Shown here: piece after piece, positions 6,063 to 13,881 of the stretch
Numbering within the stretch: position 1 is the first letter of the stretch
Layout: every line of letters starts with the position of its first letter
Origin: a candidate division SR1 bacterium CG_4_9_14_3_um_filter_40_9
GTDB taxonomy: Bacteria; Patescibacteriota; Gracilibacteria; Absconditabacterales; Absconditicoccaceae
Direction: 5' to 3'
DNA length: 22,746 nucleotides
NCBI GenBank assembly: GCA_002791215.1
Contig: PFWQ01000002.1
Location: forward strand, 1 to 22,746
The notes under the pieces: generated by a model
The model's input: the letters and a program-made list of their open reading frames with translations, nothing else
What the model was told of the DNA's origin: nothing
Databases searched by the model: none
Made by a program: the position numbers and the translations under genes

Positions 6063-9000
6063 ATCCATCTATTTTTAATTCAATTTTTGCGAGCGGCTGT
6101 TTGACTGCGATCCTATTTTTCGATCTGATGAATAAGCCAAGAGAGATGATTCTTCTAACAGTTTCGATCTCTGAAAGAAGGTCCTTGTTGATGTAATGAA
6201 TTGAAGGAAGCGGTAGATGTTCTAGATGGACACTTTTTGAGTCGCGGATCGCGTCAAGCGGGTCGTGTTTGAATTTTTGGAGTTCAAGGTAGATGTGTTC
6301 TGTGATGAATGGAGCGAATGGCGCCGCTATCTTCATATAATTCTCCAGCACCTCAAACATGGTATTGTATGCGGATGTTTTGTCTTCGTCCATACCTGAT
6401 GCTCGGAATCTTCTTCTAGATCTTCTGATGTACCGATTGTTTAATTTGTCGATGAACCCTAATACGAGCTTCGCTGCATTGTCCAATACATATTTATCCA
6501 TCTGAAGTTCCAATTCTATTCCTAGATTATTGAGCTCTGCGAGAATCCGTTTATCCAATTCGTTCGTGATTTTGTAGCTAGGGAGTTTGATGCATTCTCA
6601 TCTGCCGATTTTCGTTCATTTGTTGCCTGGATAATATCCATTCCAGATATCTTCAAATTGCGGAATGTGTGAAACGAGCAATACATTTTTTCACGCCTCT
6701 TTCTTAATGATTTTCTGATATGCATTAGATGCCCCATGGGCCGTCTCTACGATGCCTAAATTGTCATCGATCTTGATTTTTACTTTTTTGCCGAGATGAT
6801 CTTTGATGATGAGCTGGATGATTTTTGCGGTCTGTTTTGCTCTCGTAAATGGTGAACTATAGATGATGTCAGGATGCATCCTTAATGCCTTTTCTATGAA
6901 TTCATTTTTTTGCATATCTTCTTTGACTTGTGCCGTCAACTTTGATTCTGCGTCCATTCACTCTGATTCTCCATGTCTGAGAAAATAGGTGGTCGGTTTA
7001 TTATACGAAAAATTATCTACTTTGGCGTAGGTTTCAAAAAATTTGTAAGCATTGAGAATCGCGGCAGTAAAATCTTTGTAAATCTGATCAACTCCTTTCT
7101 CGCTGAATTTCACCGGTTCTGCTCTGACTCCTGGAGAGCTGAGCATATATAATCTGTATGCGTCGCTTCCGTATTTATTGAACAGATAATCTGGATCAGG
7201 ATAGTTTTTCATTTTCTTTGACATTTTTTTGCCATCTTCGGCAAGTACCATTCAGTTGATGATGACGTTGTTGAATGAATTTTTTCCCATCACGGCATTA
7301 CCGACAACGTGCAAAGTTCTGAATCGCCCTCTGGTCTGGTCTAGTCCTTCAATGATGAAGTCTGCTGGATACACCAAGGGCTTCTTCCCTTCAGTGCCGA
7401 GTTTCGAGTTACGAGTGCCGAGATAATTGCATTGGCCGAATGGCATCGCGCCTGATTCAAATCGGCAATCCATCACTTCTGGAATTCTACGATATTCTTT
7501 CACTCATTTCTTAAACCGATAGTTATCGATGTATGGTTTATGTAGGTCAACCTCTGTATTTCTGTCATTGTCCCGATAACAAATGTATATGTTTCCATTT
7601 TTTGGTTCGTAATCATGTTTTTTGTGGAGATAATCGAAATCTTTGAATGTTTTGCGTATGAAGATATATGAATCTTCGTGCGTTACCGTAACTATAGTCT
7701 TGCCTGCGAATTTAGTATTCACTTCATGAACATACGATGATATCCTTGCTTGTATGTCATTCATACATTCTCCTTCTGGCGTAAGTTTCTCATTCATTGG
7801 TCTGCTGGTCGTCAAGTGAGGGATCCATACTTTGTCCTGTAGTTCGGGAACTATGACATCTGTGATTCTAAAATCTGCCCGTATCTTTTCGTGTATTTCA
7901 AAAAGTTTTTGCGTGTCGGTTTTTTGTATGTAGTGTTGGATTTCTTTCTTGTTTCGTAGGTCTTGATAAATTTTTTGGATCTCTTCATATTTCTTTTGGA
8001 GTGCTGGCACTTGATCACCATATCTTTTCTCTAGATATGGGAGTATCGTTTCAAATGTTCTTCCTAGCGGAGAAACTACTATGACGAGGTTATCTTTCTT
8101 TAAAGCCAAAATCTGTTTGCTTATCGTCTTTGCTTGTCTCTGTCCATGTGCGCTGAGTTTGGCATGACTATAGCTATCTGAAATTCATGTTTCGTTGTAG
8201 TCGGTTCTACCATGTCTTACTATGATATTTTTGGTGATGTTGTTTGATCAGGTTTTGGTGTTTTGGAAAAGTTCTTCAAGTGTCCCTACGACGATGCGGT
8301 CATCGTCGTCAATCTGTAAAGTCGAAGGTCATCAAGTCATCAGGTTGAAGGTTTTTTCATCAGACTTTATAGACTTTATGGACTTTGGACTTTGGACTAC
8401 TTCCCGTATGGGAAGTGGAGAGCCTCGATATCTATTTCTTGAGAGATTCCAGTCTGGCGCAGTCTGGAGCACATCTACGAATCTATTCTTGATGGCTTCT
8501 GGTATGAATCCTATGTCTTGCGCATGCGGAACGGTAAGCGGTTGTAATTTCGGTTCTTTGATAAACCGACTTGTGACTGCCTTACTTACAAGCGGTGCAT
8601 CGCATCTCCGACAATGCGGATAGGAGTGATTGTATGATCTCTGACCGATTAACTTTTTCTCATCTTTGAGTTTTTGGATGATATCTTTGTTGGCATCATA
8701 TACTCTCATTCATTTCCAGTCTGGAACTTCATCAGTGAATTCTCCATATTCATTGACCGGCAAAAAGAGCCGTTTTTTGGCTTCTTCTCTAGGCAAAAAT
8801 TGCGCTACCGCCTCAAAATCTTCGACTCCAAAGCTTGGTGCGATGTGTACGATTCCTGTTCCATCTTCGGTACTGACGAATTCTCCAGTGATGATCCTGA
8901 AAAATTGATCTTTGTAGTGCTGTGGAATTTTGCTTTGGTTGATGTAAGGAAAAAGTGGTTCATAGGTTGTTCATTCTAATTCTTTCCCTTTGACGATATT

Positions 9001-10314
9001 GATCAGGATATATTCATTGGCATCTTTATAAAATTGTTTGATGAGATTCTCAGCCAGAATATAATATTCTTTGGATGATTTATCAAAAAGCATTACATAG
9101 TGAATTTGGCTTCCTACAGCGGCAAACATGTTGCTTGGTAAGGTCCAAGGCGTAGTCGTCCATGCGAGGACATTTACATCTGCAGTTTTCATCTCTGCTC
9201 ATAAATCTTTGAGATGAGGTAGAACGTTTTTGATGGTATGGAAAACATTGAAATGTTCCAGTAGCTCATGTTCATCTGAGATGATGGTGTTCTCGATTTT
9301 GACGGCGAATCATAAACTGTTCTCGTCATGTATGATTTCAGCATATTCCAATTTGACATGATTATTTGTTTCTTGGATTTTTGGCGTTCATGAAATAACT
9401 ATCTCGAAATAATGAGATAACAGGTTATATTTATTTGTGCTGATGAGTTTTCTAGCTCAAAGGTAAGAAGCAGAAACTACTTGCACTCACAATTCCTCTG
9501 CCACTTCTCTTGTAACGGCTTGTTCTGCTGTTTCTCATTTTTTGACTCTTCCTCATGGCAAGCTCCGAAGTCCACTCCGTCTTGGATCGAAGAGTACCAA
9601 ATATTCTCCTTTTTCGTTTTTAATAAGTGCTCTTGTAGTATGGACAAATCCATCATCACTAACTTCGTCGTCATCTTCACTTTGAGATTTTCAACTTTTA
9701 ACTTTGAATTTTATAGTGATGGCTGGATCTTGGCGGTCCTTATATCCTTCATTCACTTCATTGTTTGCTAAGGTCGTTGCACAGCTAGGACAATATCGTT
9801 GGACTTTGAATCCTTTATACACAAGATTCTGATTGTACATCGTCTGGAATGCTCGAAGTGTCGATTCCATAAAACTGAGATCCATCGTGTAATACGCATG
9901 ATCCATATCAGCCCGTCTTCCTAATTGATCAACGAAAGTTCTTCGCTCGTTGCTGGTATTGCTTACGTAGTTTCTGCATTCTTCCACAAACTTTTGGATT
10001 CAGATTTTTTCTTCTATGTCTTTCCTCCCATCGATGCCGAGATGTTTTTCCACCGCTTTTTCTACCGGTAATCCATGACAATCCCATCATCGGTCTCTGT
10101 TTACTCTATATCCTTTCATCGTTTTGTATCTCAAAATTGCGTCTTTCATAGACGAGGTGATTCCATGCCCGAAGTGCGGAGTCCCTGATGCAAAAGGTGG
10201 CCCATCATAGGTGATGGATGTGAATTTTGGAGATCTTTCTTCAATGGATCTCTTGAAAATATCATTATCTTTCCGATACTTGTTGAGACTTTGGATGAGT
10301 TCTTTCTGTTCCAT
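6061..10314 (-). CDS. ileS: isoleucyl-tRNA synthetase with inserted Nudix and two histidine-phosphatase domains
   Basis: Charges tRNA-Ile. 1417 residues against roughly 1000-1100 for long-type IleS. Synthetase landmarks in order: HIGH box HFGH 47-50, GWDCHG 76-81, GRWxD, YYTMD, WTTTPWTLPSN 385-395 and GTGIVHIAPSFG 485-496 (CP1 editing), YPHCWRCDAPL, SRNRYWG, PEVMDCWFESG 945-955, KMSKK 1030-1034, and the anticodon-domain motif NWYIRRSRRRFW ending at 1304. Extra domains: Nudix (about 215-370), histidine phosphatase 1 (about 695-915) and 2 (about 1107-1250). Many UGA codons sit on invariant Gly, and CGA/CGG on invariant Trp. The protein ends shortly after KQPLAKI, so the long-type C-terminal extension is missing. 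ATG 10314 was preferred to an upstream TTG because that extension is only repeat DNA. Confidence 0.95.
6565..6996 (-). other. histidine-phosphatase domain 2 inside IleS
   Basis: IleS residues about 1107-1250. It begins TTYFLRHGESEG (RHG 1113-1115), then SSPFTRAKQTA with the second conserved Arg (1158), then NVLLVSHIPQFEDIW with the distal His (1216), and ends near GECIKLP. The motif order and compact size resemble SixA-type phosphohistidine phosphatases. It sits exactly between the post-KMSKS region and LDKWILAELN, where the anticodon-binding domain begins. Two of the junction codons are UGA, hiding the domain from standard-code translation. Confidence 0.85.
7393..7423. repeat. heptad repeat inside ileS coding sequence
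   Basis: Units AGTGCCG, AGTTTCG, AGTTACG, AGTGCCG, AGAT: four and a half copies with a 7-bp period. Encodes LGTxNSKLGTEG just after the FESGAMPFGQ motif of IleS, a position where normal synthetases have no extra residues. Confidence 0.75.
7570..8232 (-). other. histidine-phosphatase domain 1 inside IleS
   Basis: IleS residues about 695-915. NIIVRHGRTDYNETG carries the catalytic RHG (700-702). LSAHGQRQA follows, then VVSPLGRTFET with the second Arg (752), a helical insertion, GEC (about 848-850) and IVTVTHEDSY with the distal His (879). This is the full branch-1 (phosphoglycerate-mutase-like) motif set. The domain interrupts the synthetase between VVGTLEELF and DLHKPYIDNY, which are adjacent in ordinary IleS. 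Confidence 0.88.
8302..8400. repeat. composite in-frame repeat inside ileS (related to one in cca)
   Basis: On the minus strand, AAAGTCC / AAAGTCC / ATAAAGTCT / ATAAAGTCT units are followed by TGATGACTTGATGACC and TTCGACTT. Encodes VVQSPKSIKSIKS... and then MTGGPSTLQ. A relative at 21180-21270 in cca has the same two blocks in the same reading frame (KVQSQKSKV... then MIGGLSTGG). Confidence 0.75.
9205..9672 (-). other. Nudix hydrolase domain inside IleS
   Basis: IleS residues about 215-370. A beta-strand start (FVHTTRALIKNEKGEYLVLF) leads into LWSLPGG and a perfect Nudix box GX5EX7REUXEEXGU at residues 255-277 (DNA 9484-9552): GGRVKKGE then REVAEELGV. Three glycines of this block (254, 260, 276) are UGA codons and the Trp of LWSLPGG is CGG, so the motif exists only in table 37. 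The domain is bracketed by IKFKVKSG and NVLAWTTTPW, adjacent in ordinary IleS, so it is a clean insertion at the start of CP1. Confidence 0.9.
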
Positions 10315-10321
10315 AAATAAT

Positions 10322-10357
10322 GCGTAAAATGAGTAAACTGAGTGAACTGAGTTAACA
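10322..10357. repeat. direct repeat, period 9, upstream of ileS
   Basis: Units TAAAATGAG, TAAACTGAG, TGAACTGAG, TTAAC in the ileS leader. The stretch 10358-10581 that follows holds no convincing gene; a basic minus-strand frame (HPIFNFINHGRKGKK...) lacks a plausible start. Confidence 0.65.
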
Positions 10358-10581
10358 AACAATGTTTTTTATATAACAAAGTTGCTTTCGCTTTCAATAC
10401 TTTTTCTTGATATCATCCATTGAATTCCTATAATTCCTCTTGTTATCATTTATTTTCTTACCTTTTCTTCCGTGGTTAATAAAATTAAATATTGGATGCG
10501 CATTAGCAGCTTTGTGGAATTTGGTGTATAAGAAATAGAATGATAGATTTATAGAACGATGGAACGATGGATTCAAATATA

Positions 10582-10619
10582 AAAAAAGATAGAGTGGCGA
10601 GAATTGCTCTATCTTTTTT
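10582..10619. terminator. bidirectional terminator between ileS and rseP
   Basis: AAAAAAGATAGAG and CTCTATCTTTTTT arms (10-bp paired core plus A/T tracts) around a 12-base loop. It lies four bases beyond the rseP stop and stops leftward transcription before ileS. Confidence 0.85.
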
Positions 10620-10623
10620 GAAA

Positions 10624-11829
10624 TTATCCTATGAATGGAATGTTGATACCCCACATCCTTACCAAGTCTTGGAGGAGGATATAGATTCCAAGTCCCATAA
10701 GCAGGATGAAGAATGCCAGATTGATATATCATTCGATATTGAAATATTTTTCTTCTTTGAGTCTTCCGATCCGCTGGATAAATACTCCAAGTAGTCTTCC
10801 TCCATCAAGCGCCGGGATAGGAAGAATGTTGAATATCGCCAGTGCCAATGAAATCATGCCAGCGAATCCTAGATAGACTTTTCGTCCGCCAGCGCTCAAA
10901 ATCATTTCTCATATTTTCACCGCTCCTGCCGGTCAGGTCATTTTGTTGAGCGATTCTTGGATATTAGTCCGTTTTAATGTTATAAGGCTTTTGCCAAAGG
11001 TTCCTAAAAATCAGAATGTCATCTTCGTCTGTGCTCGTACTTCTTTGACCCCATATTTCATGGCTGTCATCAGTGGGAATTTTATCTCTTTTATATTCGC
11101 CGGATTGATCGATGAGATATACATGATTCCTAGAATACAGTTGTCTTGTGGGCAGGTAACAGATTTTGTTATTATCTGTCAGCCGTGTCTGTAAGTAAAG
11201 TCAAATGTTGTGCCGATATGATCCTTGAGTGTTTTTTCAATGTTCTGTGTGTTGACCTTGATATCGTTGATGAGAAGTATGGTATCTCCTGATTGTATCC
11301 CGGCGTGGTCTGTTAATCAATCTGCATAGATATCTTCGATGACCACATCTTTTTCTATATCTCCCGTTATCAATCATTGTTTATAAAGGAAATATTTCGT
11401 CGGCGTAAGGAAACTTTGGATATTCCCTTTGACCATATTGTCTGGCACTATTTGAATCGGTTTGGTCCCTAAAGTGAAAATAGTCGTGAAGATAAGCCAT
11501 GCTGCGATAGCATTCATGCTGATGCCTGCAAGCAGGATGATTATCTTTTTCCAGAGTTTTGCTTTGATGAAACTATCTTTGGCTCTAAATGTCTCTGGGT
11601 TCTCCGGATCTTCTCCTTTGAGTCTTACAAAGCCTCATAATGGGATGAGATTGAGTGTATATTTTGTCCCTGATTTGTCTTTCCGGAGCGTCATTACTTT
11701 GGGAGGTATCCCGATGCCGAATTCTTCCACCTTCACTCCGCTTTTTTTGGCGGCGATAAAATGGCCTATTTCATGGATGATTACTAATAGCATAAACATG
11801 ATGATTCCTAATACGATAGCTCCTCACAT
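10624..11829 (-). CDS. rseP: RseP-like site-2 protease (M50 metallopeptidase)
   Basis: Intramembrane zinc protease that cleaves membrane-bound anti-sigma factors and signal-peptide remnants. 401 residues, slightly shorter than the E. coli enzyme. The zinc motif HEIGH is at 19-23 in the first membrane helix, followed by IPLGGFVRLKGED. One PDZ-like domain lies in the middle (GDTILLINDIKV), then the GPAGA loop, and the third zinc ligand in NILPIPALDGGR (Asp342), before a last membrane helix (LAFFILLMGLGIYIL). UGA codes Gly in GPAGA, KIGEM and IEGYIN, and residue 2. Start ATG 11829 immediately precedes a UGA codon and was chosen because it gives a complete first helix. It is transcribed divergently from tatD. 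Confidence 0.93.
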
Positions 11830-11836
11830 AATGATA

Positions 11837-11939
11837 GATGAAAATTGTTAAAAATCGTTGAAAATAGTTGAATAGTGTTTACGAAAATGTAAAATTAAAG
11901 CAAGGAAAAATAGAACTTAGACCTTAGAGCTTAGAAAAC
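11837..11939. repeat. two degenerate direct repeats in the rseP/tatD divergent spacer
   Basis: Period-10 units GAAAATTGTT / AAAAATCGTT / GAAAATAGTT / GAATAGTGTT (about 11840-11880), then period-7 units TAGAACT / TAGACCT / TAGAGCT / TAGAAAA (about 11911-11938). The spacer 11830-11975 must contain promoters for both genes, but I see no clear pair of hexamers. Confidence 0.65.
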
Positions 11940-11975
11940 TGTTCACTGTTAACTTTTAGTTGTTCACTATTTTGT

Positions 11976-12815
11976 ATGAAACTATTCGACGCGCATACGC
12001 ATTTGAATGCCGAACCTTTAATTGCAGATTGGAAATCATATCTACAGAAATTCATCGAAGCCGGAGGAGCGGGACTGGTGAATTCGTGAGCGAGCGAATC
12101 GTATAATATCCAAGGTATCGAAATCGCTAAGTCTGTGACCTCCCAACCCTCCTCCGAGGAGGGCTTTTCTAAAGTAATTGTGAAAACGACCCTTGGTCGA
12201 CATCCTGGAGAATGCTGAATGGAAGAAAATATTGAAGAGAAAATGAATGAATTGAGAACGCTCTACAAGGCAAATAAAGAGTATATTGCCGCAATAGGAG
12301 AATGCGGCATAGATTTGCATTATCCTTGATCCCTGGAGAGATTGAATCTTCAGAAAAAACTTTTTGCTATGCAATGCGAATTGGCTCGTGAATTGGATTT
12401 GCCTTTGGTTGTCCATTCGAGAGATGCGTTTGATCAGACTATGGATGTACTTCGCGCGTATTCTGATTCGACGATTTACTTCCATTGTTGGGGGTACTGA
12501 CCCAACGAAGTTCAAAAGTTGAAAGTAGAAAGTACAAAGTTGAATTGGAAATTATATATTGGGTTTTGTGGGAATATCACTTACAAAAAGGCCGACGCTT
12601 TGCGTGAAAGTCTGAAGCTTGTACCGTTGGAAAGTTTGCTTTTGGAGACTGATGCGCCGTGGCTGACCCCTCAAGCGATTCGCTGAGAAACGAATCATCC
12701 TGCAAATGTGAAATATATCTATGAGGAGATTGGAAGATTGTATGGAGATTGGGGGATTGAAGTGGATTTGGAGGCTATTGTAGAGAAGAATTTTAAGAGT
12801 TTGTATAACTTGTAA
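11976..12815 (+). CDS. tatD: TatD-family metal-dependent deoxyribonuclease
   Basis: TatD enzymes are TIM-barrel 3'-5' nucleases acting on DNA (and RNA) ends. 279 residues, about the normal length. Landmarks: DAHTHLN (metal His7, His9), the metal Glu in AAIGECGIDLHYP, LPLVVHSRDAF, FHCWGYGP, and LLLETDAPWLTP with the last metal Asp, followed by RGETNHPANV. UGA encodes Gly at NSGASE, ECGME, YPGSLE, GYGPNE and RGETN; CGA gives Trp in LGWHPGEC. With five UGA codons the gene is invisible to standard-code prediction. Two repeats lie within it: a GC-rich palindrome coding QPSSEEGF and a heptad repeat coding QKLKVESTK. ATG 11976, TAA stop, no Shine-Dalgarno. Confidence 0.93.
12145..12172. repeat. palindromic GC-rich repeat inside tatD
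   Basis: CCCTCCTCCGAGGAGGG inverted repeat, coding QPSSEEGF between two normal TatD segments. Resembles intergenic CCTCC...GGAGG elements at 17370-17402. Confidence 0.6.
12504..12536. repeat. heptad repeat inside tatD
   Basis: AAAGTTG / AAAGTAG / AAAGTAC / AAAGTTG, four 7-bp units coding KLKVESTKL right after the FHCWGYGP motif. Similar in base and amino-acid flavour to the AAAGTCC repeats in ileS and cca. Confidence 0.7.
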
Positions 12816-12831
12816 AATTTCTTCTAATAGC

Positions 12832-12861
12832 TTGACTTTATCGTGCTAATATTTATATGAT
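12832..12861 (+). promoter_or_regulatory. promoter of the 317-aa gene
   Basis: TTGACT (12832-12837), 18-bp spacer, TATGAT (12856-12861). It gives a leader of about 25 bases to ATG 12892. It lies just after the tatD stop, so this gene need not depend on the tatD transcript. Confidence 0.55.
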
Positions 12862-12891
12862 AAGCCATACTTTTATTGTTGTTTTTTTGTA

Positions 12892-13845
12892 ATGACAAAA
12901 TTAAAGGCCGCCGATGATAATAATCTGGTAGTTAAAATCGCCAATGAGTTAGCACAAAAACAATGAGCAGATTCTGTCGTCCAACTTATTGAGTCTTTGA
13001 AAATGCATACGACAGATATTAATCTCGATTCTAAAAAAAAGATTTTGGAAACTTTTTCTGCTTCCATCATCCAGCAGATGGACACGTATGAAAAGACGGA
13101 CCCTAGGTATCTCGCCTGCAATATTTTGAAATGCAGTGTCGCGGATAGATTGATGGAAATTATGAAAAAGGATGGAGATATATTGAAAAAAATGATTGCT
13201 GATCACAATCATAAGATAAGAGCTCTCAAAGGCAAGATACATTCTGATACTATAGAACATCGTATATATAATTCTTGATGAATCCCTCTATGATATGAAA
13301 GACAGGGACTCTGAGAAGCTGTCGTTGTCTCCAGAAAGGACCCCGATGCCACTAAATTAGCTGATATGCTTGTGTCGCTATCAAATGGCACTATCACATC
13401 CAGATCAGGATTCTCTGAAGTATTTTTCGGGAGGAAAAGCAAAAGATGAGAACTGGCAGGTAAAAAATTTATAGATAAAATATTTGATAATCCCGATAGA
13501 CTCCGATTTTATGCGTGATATCTGAGGCATGCGAAGGCTGGATTTGAATCTCCTGTGCAATGAAAACATGAACCGCCTATTGATCTTAATACACTTAGAA
13601 AACTTTTTGTTAAACTTTTGCCTAGAGGAGAGAATAAAAAGATGAATTTGAAATGTGTTGATAATCTTATTAAACAGATACCTAAGGAAAAAAAGTTTGT
13701 TGCAAATAAGGTGGTGCCTACAGCAGAATCTGAAGATATATGAGTAGTTGAAAATAAGATAGCATCTGATCAATCAAATGTCCAAAGACTTTTGCCATAT
13801 GATATAGATCAAAAAACAGGTAGACGCAAAGATGAAATATTCTAA
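12892..13845 (+). CDS. hypothetical protein, 317 aa
   Basis: Not recognised. With UGA as Gly an open frame runs from ATG 12892 to TAA 13845. It has eight UGA codons, including a UGA-UGA pair (NSGGIPLGYERQGLGE, near residues 128-129) and KRGEL, YAGYL, VQGKHE and DIGVV. The first 125 residues are charged and helical (LQKQGADSVVQLIESLKMH; KKDGDILKKMIADHNHKIRALKGK). The middle has SRSGFSEVFFGRKSKRG and LWFYAGYLRHAKAG, where the W is a CGA codon. The C-terminal 80 residues are Lys-rich and look disordered. No signal peptide or membrane helix. It carries its own promoter and faces the leftward ATPase gene tail-to-tail. Confidence 0.7.
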
Positions 13846-13881
13846 AAATAGGGCAGTCTCTTATCAGTCATCAGTTAATTT

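Noticed and set aside
7451..7480. Apparent loss of conserved tryptophans in IleS (DCRFESG, RYRGSP, SRFIK)
   Set aside because: All are CGA or CGG codons, at multiple invariant Trp columns, so they are tryptophan in this code and not mutations.
8222..8623. Plus-strand open frame opposite ileS
   Set aside because: Antisense to the histidine-phosphatase 1/catalytic region junction of IleS; no motif and no start signal.
6061..10314. Apparent series of broken fragments of ileS suggesting a pseudogene
   Set aside because: Every break is a UGA at a position where the family has glycine or in a tolerated insert; no frameshift is needed, so the gene is intact in table 37.
10394..10560. Minus-strand basic peptide frame upstream of ileS
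   Set aside because: No plausible start codon, no motif, and flanked by repeats; insufficient support.
12042..13442. Minus-strand open frames across tatD and the 317-aa gene
   Set aside because: Shadows of the recoded plus-strand genes; TatD motifs are unambiguous.
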